Assembly (NCBI GenBank): GCA_023238725.1
Contig: CM041541.1
Location: 13,719,544 to 13,783,543 of the forward strand
Direction: 5' to 3'
Length of the DNA stretch: 64,000 nt
Origin: Scortum barcoo
Lineage: Eukaryota > Chordata > Actinopteri > Centrarchiformes > Terapontidae
Shown piece after piece: positions 54,564 to 64,000 of the stretch. The notes beneath the pieces are model-generated. The model saw nothing but the letters and a program-made list of their open reading frames with translations. It did no database searches and was not told where the DNA came from. The stretch's first letter is position 1. Every line of letters begins with the position of its first letter. The position numbers and the translations under genes are program-made.

Positions 54564-56300
54564 GAGGGAGAGTCTCCTCCTGTTAGAGAAACATCTCACT
54601 GCCGAACAGATCAGTTGAGTCTGTCAGTGTCAAAAATCTTTGAGGTTCTTGTAGATAAATCATTCAAAAGTTTCCTCATTGCCATTATTTGCATTTCCGT
54701 TTGCACATTGAAAAAACGTAAACACTAAAGATAAATATAATTAGAGTTTTGCAGTCCTATATCTCGTGGAAAGACTGAGCAGCTCTCAAAGAGAACCTGT
54801 CAGGAAAAAAAGATCCTGTAGTTTGAGTTCTTTAATCGCTCCTCAGAAGATTTTGAGGTGATCATGGATATGCCAGAAAAGTTATCAAGTCCAACGCCCA
54901 GAGGAAAGAGTGAAAATCTTTTAGAAATGACACCCTCAGAGTCTTTGACCAAATAGCTTCAGGTGCTTTGTAGTCATGGGTTTAATCTTCAGGTGACTCA
55001 GGGAATGTTGAAGTGAGGACTCATCGGTGAGCAGACATTGAATTTTGAAGGTCGATGTCCAAAGCAAAGACTGAAAAGCTCTGAGAACCAGTCCAGCAGG
55101 AGTCAAAGCCACACTGAGTCGGTCACATGTTTCAGCAGCTCGTCCTCCTCGTCTCTCTGTCAGGATGTTCAGCGGCTTGTTTTTCATCTCTTTATCTCTA
55201 CAAATGTTCACACTGCTGACAAGAAGATCACAGAAAGAGAAAAATCAGGGGTTTGATCCAGAGACTTAGTAACTAACAACAAACTGTGTGATGTTGCTGT
55301 GTTTAATTTATCAGATATTATATTTAGTACTATTCTGGTAGTCATTTTTTGCAGTGTATACCCTTGTTTTAACTTATTACTCTGATTGTTATTTTTGCAG
55401 TGTATACTCTGCAACTTTTACTTTGAAAACTCTGATTGTCATTGTGTTTAAACTAGTTGTTGAATGTATTTTCATTTTGAGTGAATGTTTGTATTGAAGA
55501 CATCACTGTTGGTGTCATTGAGCTTTACAACAGCCATTAATATAATTCCAATAATAAGATTAAAGTATTTTTCTCATTAAAAACACATCTTTTCATTGTG
55601 CAGTTTATTCTTCCACCAGCAGAGGGCACCACATGAACATCAGAGAAGAGACCTGCTACTCATTTAAAGGAGATGTTGGTCACAGTACTTCTGTAGTCCT
55701 ACTTTAACTACATGGAGCTGATAATACTTCAGTTTAAACCATTAAAAGTATCTGAATCAGCTGTTAGCAGCTCCTGTCTGCAGTGGATCATGAATGTTCA
55801 GACAACTATCACTGGGTTACTGTGATACTGAAGGAAACTCAAAAACAGCAAGATTCTCAGCCAGGTTTGTATTTTTTCTGACATTTCTAATCAGATTTAT
55901 GGTCATATATTCATGATGGACAGTTTTGGAGATAATGATATCCTCTGAAAGTGCAAGTCACTGAATTAAAAAATACATTTTCAGGTCTGTTGGTTCAGAT
56001 TAGACTAATACTATAATAATTTGATACTTTTACTTCACTAAACATTAATCTGAGTACTTTATAAAAACCTTGGAGTCACTTTACTGCTGCTGAATGTAAA
56101 GTTTTTCCACACATGATAGAAACCTTTCAGCTGGATTTCCTGACTTGAAAAAGATTAAATATGTTTTCTGTATTTCCCCTGTAAAGAGTTCAAAGTGCTC
56201 TTCAGTTTCAGTTTCATTTATTAAAGTCTGATATCACAGAGTACAGCAGCATAAAAAACACAGTTTTAAACAGTGAATCCTGAAATGTGACAAACATTAA
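54564..56300. other. Intergenic between NLR-C and NLR-D
   Basis: 54820-55110 holds degenerate tRNA-like units (TTTAATCTTCAGGTGACTC, CCAACGCCCAGAGGAAAGAG). 55481-56160 repeats the sequence upstream of NLR-C (42967-43440). No coding exon is seen. Confidence 0.5.
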
Positions 56301-56304
56301 TCAA

Positions 56305-57125
56305 CTTCATCAGAATCAGTTTTATTGGCCAGCTATGTGTTCACATACAAGGAATCTGACTCCAGTTTTACATCCCTCTCTCTGAACGTACAGAATACAA
56401 AAAAGGACAGCAGATCGAAAAGGTAAAAAAATAAACATTAACATTAAAAATGTACACGTGTAACAACAGTCTAATAGTAAGAGTGCAAAGGATGCTTGTG
56501 ATAGATATAATTATTACAACAGGTAGCTTATATACAAGACGTAGGTGTAGTATGTACAGTATATACAGCAAACATAGATTATGTTTGACGGGGAGATATC
56601 CACATGTGAACAACTGTATTAAAAATGAGAATATATTAAATTGTTGACAGGTCCAGTGGATGTTTGTGTTTCAGTGTTTCTTATCACAGGTGATTGTTCT
56701 TGACACACTGTGACTGGTGTTAAATGTTCATCAGAGTCACAGTCTGAGGAAACTAACTGTTCTGGTGTCTGGTTGTTTTGGCCTTCAGAGCTCTGCAGCG
56801 CCTCCCAGAGGAGAGGAGGTGAACATGTTCAGAGTGTGATGATCTGCTGTGATGTTTCCTGTCTGTTTCCTGACTCTGGATGGAGGGCAGGTTGATGATT
56901 TTCTCTGCAGTCCTGACTGTCTGTTGTCGTCTGTTCCTGTTTGCCTGGTAGACAAACTGCAGGGGGCCCAGCAGGGGGCCGTGATGTCCTTCAGGCTCAC
57001 ACCAGCCTGTCAAAGGATTGTATGACCACAGAGGTCAGAGCGACGGGCCTGTAGTCAGTTCATCCTGTGATGGAGGGTTTTGAAGCAGGAGGGAACTTCA
57101 GGGTGAGCTCGATCATCAGAAAGGC
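56305..57125 (-). mobile_element. CR1/Rex1-like LINE fragment, internally deleted
   Basis: Minus strand: TDYRPVALTSVVIQSFDRL (about 57075-57020), PLQFVYQANRN (about 56975-56940), then directly TVRTAEKIINLPSIQ and HLLSSGRRCRALKAKTTR (to about 56780). The RT palm between them is missing. The 3' end reads AATAAAACTGATTCTGAT near 56325-56308. Confidence 0.7.
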
Positions 57126-57789
57126 CTGACGTTTAGATAACCCACCCTCAACAACAACACTGCTCATTAAAGACAATTTAAAACTATTTAGGGGATGTTG
57201 TCATCTGTTCTGGTACTGATTACCATCCCTCAGTATCCCTTCATACATTTTGCCCACACAGCTGACTCTCCTGGCTGTCACTGATTACTATGAGCCTTCT
57301 GCTTGTGTGGTGTCTCTAGTGGTTTCATTTTATATTTAACAGTTTGTCCTGAGCAGTAATTTTTATAGCGTATCCGAGTTTTCATTTCTTACATTGTCAG
57401 TGAGCTTAACATCAGCCATTAAAACAATTTTAATGACAGCATTTGGGTGTTTTATTGTGAATCATTGTTCAGTTCATATTTTACCAGCAGAGGGCGCCAC
57501 ATCATCATCATGATCATGAGCTGCACTTTATTTCACTTTGACATGAACAGAAACAAACACGTGATGAATATTTCACTTCTGAATCTGTCACAGTTTTTAA
57601 AACACTGTCAAAGCTTTTTCTTTCATGAGACGTGAAGAAGAGACGCTGAATGTTTTTAATGTTGATTTCTCTTCTGCTTCAGGAGAATCCTCATCATTTC
57701 CATATTTCCTGACTTCTTCTTCTTTTCAGCACGAAATCAAAGTCACATCAGGTTTTCTGACGCTGTTCAACTTTCATTTGTTTCCATCA

Positions 57790-58140
57790 GTTTGTGTGAA
57801 CACAGCAGGAATCAGGCCCAGATTTACAGGAAACACACTAAATGACTTTTCAACCGCAACCTTTCTTTGTCTACATGTCAGCAAACACACACGACTGATT
57901 GTAATATTGTCTATTGTGCATCTCTGATAATAAAAAATGACATCAGACAGCTGAAATGACCCCTCCCCCACAGCTGTTTCCTGTTTAAACTTTACTTTCA
58001 CTTTCTCGGATCGTCGTGTCTCAGATAGTTTTCTCCATGTGAAGCTCCAGCTGAAGGTAATGGAACAAGTTTGAAATGTTTTCCTCGTTAACACAAGCTG
58101 TCGTTAGCTTAGTTCAGCTAGAAACAGCAGAATTCATTCA
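57790..58140 (+). promoter_or_regulatory. NLR-D promoter/first-exon block, ISRE-like site at 57991-58007
   Basis: TTTACTTTCACTTTCTC (57991-58007) followed by GGATCGTCGTGTCTCAGATA and the presumed non-coding exon ending GCTGAAG|GTAATGG at about 58056. It lies 784 bp before the exon-1 ATG. Upstream part 57790-57840 is shared with 4855-4905. Confidence 0.7.
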
Positions 58141-58274
58141 TTTCTCCAAAGTCACAGGTTGAAGAGGAAACTCGGAACGAAGGAGGACAAACAGCCGCCA
58201 TTTTAAACTGAGATGTGATCAGTTACCTTTAATCAATAATCAGATTAAAGAGTTCCTTGGCAGTGCTTAGGAGG

Positions 58275-58365
58275 TGAACTGGCACCTCCTATAAAAATTC
58301 CTTGTCAAATTCCTTGTATGTGCACACATACCTGGCCAATAAATCTGATTCTGATTCTGATGTTT
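58275..58365 (+). mobile_element. LINE/SINE 3' tail in the NLR-D 5' intron
   Basis: AATTCCTTGTATGTGCACAC, CCTGGCCAATAAATCTGATT and CTGATTCTGAT form a 3' tail, like the plus-strand version of 56308-56360. It replaces part of the intron present in NLR-C. Confidence 0.55.
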
Positions 58366-58774
58366 TATTGGACAGTTTAACAAGCGCTGCCTCTGTGGAG
58401 CTTTGGGCTCCTGATCAAGGTTCAGCTTTATTGTCTTTATACAGGATTGACAATAAAAGTGATAGAAAAGCAGCACTAAAGGAAGAAAAGTCATCAAGTG
58501 TTCCTCCATGCTGCTCTTCACTTCACTGCAGCTTCATGACGCCATCTAGTGGACTGATAGTAGAAGTAGAGCAGCTGATGGCAGCTTCCTCTGACGGCAT
58601 TCAGCTGAGCCTGATATGAAAGAGAAAATAAGAGCCAATCACTGGAGGAGCAGCTGATCTTTTTACAGGAGAAATGATGGAAAGGAGGATTTCAGTTGAT
58701 GTGCAGATGAATGATTTGTGTTTCCTCTCCAGATGAAAGTGTGTGTGAGCTGATGTGGATGTGAGTTGAGCAGC

Positions 58775-59120
58775 ATGGATCAGTGTGAGGACAGAGAGGA
58801 GGAGAGTCCCTCCCTCTAAAACCAGTCTGTGTGGGGAACATGACAGCCAGACCAAAGCTCAGAGGTGAGATGAGGATCTCCAACTATCCACCACTCAAAT
58901 CACTCCACCATCATTATTCACACTCAAAGCTCTGTGTGTGTTGTGTTGAAGGCCAGAGCAGCCAGAGACCAGACTGTCCTGGACCTGGACCTGGACCTGA
59001 ACCTGAACCTGGACCTGAGCCTGGACCTGGACCTGAGCCCAGCTGTGTGTCCTTCAAGAGTGACCGGTCATTTGGTCGTCTCATTGATTTTAAAGAACAA
59101 CAACGCTCTGCTGCAAAGAG
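58775..59120 (+). pseudogene. NLR-D: exons 1 and 2
   Basis: Exon 1 58775-58864 (90 nt) starts MDQCEDRE and has the same extra base as NLR-C, giving MDQCEDREEESPSL and a stop. Exon 2 58952-59120 carries one more base (CAGCCAGAGACC) and then codons for a Pro-Gly/Pro-Glu repeat and PSCVSFKSDRSFGRLIDFKE. The exon is the fused short type seen in NLR-B, not the two-exon type of NLR-C. Confidence 0.8.
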
Positions 59121-59257
59121 GTCAGCTGTTAATCAGATCAAATATTACTGATTCATGTTTTAACTGTTATTTATCCAGAGAAGTTTTATTAAAGCTGTTT
59201 GTTTATTTTCAGCATCGTTCTTCTTCACATGCATTTATATTCTCACATGTGAAAGCT

Positions 59258-59330
59258 GCCCAGTATAACCAGTATAAGCAGTATAACCAGTATAACCAGT
59301 ATAACCAGTATCAGCAGTATCAGCAGTCTT
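59258..59330 (+). repeat. Intronic minisatellite (AGTATAACC / AGTATCAGC units)
   Basis: Seven to eight 9-10-bp units after exon 2 of NLR-D. Homologous to the arrays in NLR-A, -B and -C. Confidence 0.75.
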
Positions 59331-59430
59331 CAGTCATGTGACAGCAGAAATAGAAACTTGTCAGTGAGAACAGCTGGACTGTGATCAGCTGCTGTAAAAC
59401 TCAGAATGAAGCATCACAGAGAGTCTGAGG

Positions 59431-61904
59431 AAGCAGCTACCTACAACAATCTCATAGATGTTGAAGAGTACACAGACACTGTGACCTCTTACATCACCAA
59501 ATGCATAGACGACGTGACCCACATCAAGAGCATCACCACTCGAGCTAACCGAAAGCCATGGCTGACAGGAGACGTCCACAGGCTGCTGAAGGCCAGAGAC
59601 AAGGCCTTCAAAGCTGGGGATGAATCAGCTCTGAGAACAGCGAGAGCCAACCTGTCCCGTGGCATCAGGAAAGCAAAACAAGATTACACAAACAAGATAA
59701 CCTCCCACTTCAAGGACAGCAAGAATGCACAGAGCCTATGGCAGGGCATTCAGGCCATTACGGACTACAAACCTGCACCACGGAGCTGTGAGAGCGACAT
59801 CACTCTGCTCAACAACCTGAACAAATTCTTTGCTCGCTTTGAGGAACAAAACACCACTTGCCCGCAGAAAACACCACCACCTTCACACGACCAGCCCCTG
59901 TGCCTGTCTGCTGTCAGCGTAAAGAGGACACTCTCCGCCATCAACACCCGGAAAGCAGCGGGTCCAGACAACATCCCTGGTAGTGTGCTGAAAGACTGCA
60001 TGCGCAGAGGAGCTGAAAGATGTCTTCACAGACATCTTTAACACCTCCCTGAGGCAAGCCATTGTGCCATCAGGCTTCAAAGCTGCCACTATCATACCTG
60101 TGCCAAAGAAATCATCCCCATCCTGCTTCAACGACTACCATCCTGTGGCACTGACACCCATTATCATGAAGTGCTTTGAAGGACTAGTCTTGTCACACAT
60201 CAAATCCACCCTGCCCCCAGCTTGGACCCGTACCAGTTCGCATACAGAGCAAAACGATCCACAGACGATGCAATTTGCTCTGCCCTCCACCCAGCGCTCA
60301 CCCATCTGGACAAGAAAGACTCATATGTGAGAATGCTGTTCATTGATTTCAGCTCAGCGTTCAACACCATAATACCACAACAACTTATCTGCAAACTGGA
60401 CAAACTGGGCCTCAGCACCTCCCTCTGCAACTGGCTGCTGGATTTCCTCAGCCAGAGGCCTCAAGCGGTGCGTGTTGGCAACAACATCTCAAGCAGCATC
60501 ACCCTGAGCACAGGGGCCCCACAAGGCTGTGTGCTCAGCCCTCTCCTCTTTACCCTGCTGACACATGACTGCACACCAACCCACAGCTCCAACCACCTGA
60601 TGAAGTTTGCAGATGACATGACACTGGTGGGCCTCATCACCAAAGGCGACGAGAGCCACTACAGGAAAGAGGTGCAGCTGCTGACCAGATGGTGCAAAGA
60701 CAACAACCTCCTGCTAAACGTCAGCAAGACCAAAGAGATTGTTGTCAGCTTCCAGAGTGGCCACACCCAACACCACCCACTGACCATCGACGGTGCTGCA
60801 GTGGAAAGGGTGAGCAGCACCAAGTTCCTGGGTGTGCACATCAGTGATGACCTCTCCTGGACCACCAACACTGCATCACTGGCCAAGAAAGCACAGCAGC
60901 GTCTCTACTTCCTGCGCAAACTGAAGCGGGCAAGTGCTCCACCACCCATCATGACCACATTCTACAGAGGAACCATTGAGAGCATCCTTACCACCTGCAT
61001 CACTGTTTGGGGCGGGAGCTACACTGTCCACAACAGAAAAGCTCTACAACGCATCGTGAGAACAGCTGAGAGGATAATTGGTGTACCACCTCCCCTCCCT
61101 GCAAGACCTATACACCACCCGCCTTACCCGAAAAGCCATCACAATCGTCAACGATGCAAGTCACCCTGCACACAGTCTGTTCAGTCTCCTGCCCTCTGGG
61201 AAGAGGTACAGGAGTCTCCGCTCCCGCACCACCAGACTCACGAACAGCTTCATCCACCAGGCTGTGAGGCTGCTGAACTCTCTCCCCTCCCCACTCCCAG
61301 CCCCAGCCAGAAGGAGCACCAGGCTGGGAGGAGGAGTCTAGGAACACTGGACCCCCCCCCACTCCCTCCCCACCCAACTGAGACTCTAAACACTGGACCC
61401 CACCCTCCCTCCCCACCCAACTGAGACTCTAAATATGCAAATTGCACTCATCTGCTGCTAACTGTTATTTATACTTATATTTATATTTGCACTACCCATA
61501 TTACTATTACCACTACCATCCAAGTACTGTCTATAAGGAAACATTTTGCACTAAAACCCTACATTTACAACAACAACTACCTCTAAATGCATACAGCTGA
61601 AACACTGTGTTGTCCTGTCCTGTCATTCCCTGCTATGTTTAGCAGCGGACTTTGTGTACTCTATATCTTGTCTTGTCATATCTTAGTTAGTTTAGCAGCA
61701 TTAGGTAAAAGTAGCCTTAAGTTACTGCACTTTAAATATTTATTTATGCTAAATTTTTCTTTAGAACTTGTCTTGTTGTGCATCTGCACTTTACTGTTGT
61801 CCATGTAACGCATAGGATTAGTGAGAAACGTAATTTCGATTCCTTTGTATGTCAAGCACATGTGAAGAAATTGACAAATAAAACTGACTTTGACTTTGAC
61901 TTTG
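59431..61904 (+). mobile_element. CR1/Rex1-like LINE, 5'-truncated, in an NLR-D intron
   Basis: Starts in the region before RT (NRKPWLTGDVHRLLKARDKA, AGPDNIPGSVLKDCM). RT motifs: DPYQFAYRAKRSTDDAI, RMLFIDFSSAFNTIIP, STGAPQGCVLSPLLFTLLTH, KFADDMTLVG (catalytic F-A-D-D at 60606-60617), and LSWTTNTASLAKKAQQRLYF. The C-terminal part continues as RTAERIIG, then in a new frame LPSGKRYRSLRSRTTRLTNS. Frame breaks near 60000, 60220 and 61080. 3' UTR 61340-61880, ending AAAACTGACTTTGACTTTGA. NLR-C lacks it (continuous at about 47108). The edges share only AA, so no target duplication is seen. The endonuclease is absent. Confidence 0.87.
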
Positions 61905-62122
61905 AAACACACAGTTTGTTTCTTATTGATGCTGCTGATGGATTTAAAAAAGTAAAGTTCAACAGCTGACGGCTGCATCACGGCGTCACATCAGGCTGCA
62001 GTTCAGCCTCTGTCAACATTGTCTGTCTGTAATCAACACTTTAACTCAGAGGACCTTTAGCTCGTGTTTGTCTCTGTGTGGACAGACATCATGTGAGCTA
62101 ATTCTTCATGATTCCTCCACAG

Positions 62123-64000
62123 AGTCCACCAGGAGAGCTCAGAGGTTCCCTGTGGTCAGTCTGCCCAGCAGCATCAAACACACCTGGACTCCATATTTAT
62201 GGTCTGTACATGTACAACAACTACTTTTCCATCTGTTGTGTTCACAATAATCTCCATGCTGCACTTTGTAGACCAGTGGATTGTCAGTGTGTCCAACATG
62301 GATCTGATGTTTGTTCCATGATTTTAGTCTGATGGTGTCGTTCATATAATCTTCTGTTCCAGCTGCTGGAGGAGAACATTGTCACTTTTGTGAAGAACGA
62401 GCTGAAGAAGATCCAGAAGGCTTCTGACTTCAGATTACCCAGAATGCTTAGAGAGTCAGAGGGAGGATGAGGAGGTGTTGGACGGTGAGGATGAAGAGCA
62501 GAGGAGGAGCAGCAGAGAGGCATTTCTGAAGATCACACTGCACTTCCTGAGGAGGATGAAGCAGGAGGAGCTGGCTGACTGTCTGCAGAGCAGTAAGAGT
62601 ATTTCTCTAAAGATTTAACATGCTGGATAAATGGAACATTTCATGTCTCAAGAGATGAAGGGAAATATGTCTATAAATGTTTTATTTAAATTGTCATATT
62701 TCATTGACTTATTGATGTTATTTGCTGTGTTCACTCAGAACATCTTACTGCAGTCTGTCAGCATAAACTTAAAACTAACCTGAAGAAGAAGTTCCAGTGT
62801 GTGTTTGAGGGGATTGCTAAAGCAGGAAACCCAACCCTTCTGAACCAGATCTACACAGAGCTCTACATCACAGAGGGAGGGACTGCAGAGGTCAATGATG
62901 AACATGAGGTCAGACAGATTGAAACAGCATCCAGGAAACCAAACAGACCAGAAACAATAATCAGACAAGAAGACATCGTTAAAGCCACGCCTGGAAGAGA
63001 TGAACCAATCAGAACAGTGATGACAAAGGGAGTGGCTGGCATTGGGAAAACAGTCTTAACACAGAAGTTCACTCTGGACTGGGCTGAAGACAAAGCCAAC
63101 CAGGACATACACTTCACATTTCCATTCACTTTCAGAGAGCTGAATGTGCTGAAAGAGAAAAAGTTCAGCTTGGTGGAACTTGTTCATCACTTCTTTACTG
63201 AAACCAAAGAAGCAGGAATCTGCAGGTTTGAAGAGTTCCAGGTTGTCTTCATCTTTGACGGTCTGGATGAGTGTCGACTTCCTCTGGACTTCCACAACAA
63301 TGAGATCCTGACTGATGTTACAGAGTCCACCTCGGTGGATGTGCTGCTGACAAACCTCATCAGGGGGAAACTGCTTCCCTCTGCTCGCCTCTGGATAATA
63401 ACCACACGACCTGCAGCAGCCAATCAGATCCCTCCTGAGTGTGTTGACATGGTGACAGAGGTCAGAGGGTTCACTGACCCTCAGAAGGAGGAGTACTTCA
63501 GGAAGAGATTCAGAGATGAGGAGCAGGCCAGCACAATCATCTCCCACATCAAGACATCACGAAGCCTCCACATCATGTGCCACATCCCAGTCTTCTGCTG
63601 GATCACTGCTACAGTTCTGGAGGATGTGTTGAAAACCAGAGAGGGAGGAGAGCTGCCCAAGACCCTGACTGAGATGTACATCCACTTCCTGGTGGTTCAG
63701 TCCAAAGTGAAGAACATCAAGTATGATGGAGGAGCTGAGACAGATCCACACTGGAGTCCAGAGAGCAGGAAGATGATTGAGTCTCTGGGAAAACTGGCTT
63801 TTGAGCAGCTGCAGAAAGGCAACCTGATCTTCTATGAATCAGACCTGACAGAGTGTGGCATCGATATCAGAGCAGCCTCAGTGTACTCAGGAGTGTTCAC
63901 ACAGATCTTTAAAGAGGAGAGAGGACTGTACCAGGACAAGGTTGTTCTGCTTCGTCCATCTGAGTGTTCAGGAGTTTCTGGCTGCTCTTCATGTCCATCT
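62123..64000 (+). pseudogene. NLR-D: exons 4 and 5 and FISNA-NACHT exon (runs off the window)
   Basis: Exon 4 62123-62201 (79 nt, as in B and C). Exon 5 62363-62592 has one extra base (AAGGCTTCTG, about 62421) that shifts the frame and stops it. The NACHT exon starts at 62739 in correct phase (HLTAVCQHKLKTNLKKKFQ) and is open to the window end. It shows GVAGIGKT (63029-63052) and FIFDGLDE, and WIITTRPAAANQ with one extra Ile. An extra base at about 63943 (AAGGTTGTTC) turns DKVFCFVHLS into DKVVLLRPSE. Likely an ATP-binding cytosolic sensor if the two bases are errors. Confidence 0.87.

Noticed and set aside
56450..56647. Small open frames in AT-rich DNA upstream of NLR-D
   Set aside because: Low-complexity sequence next to a LINE tail, with no family resemblance or splice context.

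Overview
The window looks like an immune-gene neighbourhood of a teleost fish, probably a percomorph. Two things point that way. First, there are repeated copies of the fish-specific NLR family (NLRC3-like: Pro-Gly repeat exons, FISNA-NACHT exon, LRR exons, B30.2 exon). Second, the transposons are typical of fish: Rex3/RTE-, L2- and CR1-like LINEs, a Gypsy element, a Gmr1-like Gypsy, a Penelope-like element and Tc1/mariner pieces. Genes are split by introns, splice signals are consensus, and nothing is bacterial.

Layout. 1-2.9 kb: Rex3-like LINE (minus) holding an L2 3' fragment. 3.2-4.7 kb: 3' end of an NLR gene (NLR-1: LRR, linker and B30.2 exons). 4.9-5.2 kb: an orphan copy of the NLR promoter. 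7.5-9.1 kb: a PTPRN/IA-2-like last exon (minus) and a tandem array of tRNA-like units. 9.1-26.3 kb: NLR-A (minus), a 5' half gene (promoter at 26.2 kb, three certain exons at 14.4-13.2 kb) that breaks off at its exon-4 acceptor. It carries a Rex3 insertion and a 10.7-kb composite of L2, an NLR exon fragment and a nearly full-length Gypsy element. 28.6-36.5 kb: NLR-B (plus), head-to-head with A, complete in exon order but frameshifted and with a scrambled B30.2 exon. 38.1-42.5 kb: Gmr1-like and Penelope-like remnants. 43.0-54.6 kb: NLR-C (plus), promoter to B30.2. 55.5-64.0 kb: NLR-D (plus), a tandem duplicate of C (promoters 13.3 kb apart) that runs off the window and has a CR1/Rex1-like LINE in an intron.

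How it works together. The NLR copies share one exon plan: an 89-nt first coding exon, one or two Pro-Gly exons, a 79-nt exon, a ~229-nt acidic helical exon, a ~1.8-kb FISNA-NACHT exon, LRR exons, a 47-nt linker and B30.2. Four copies of the upstream block carry a tandem GAAAGT element resembling an ISRE/IRF site, so the family is probably interferon-inducible. Every copy here has at least one disabling lesion. The Gypsy element has almost identical LTRs but many frameshifts, so some lesions may be assembly indels rather than decay.

The most unusual items are a MYND-type zinc finger inside the Gypsy gag-pol, the tRNA-like tandem array fused to a truncated NLR gene, the conserved ISRE-like promoter block, and the scrambled B30.2 exon.
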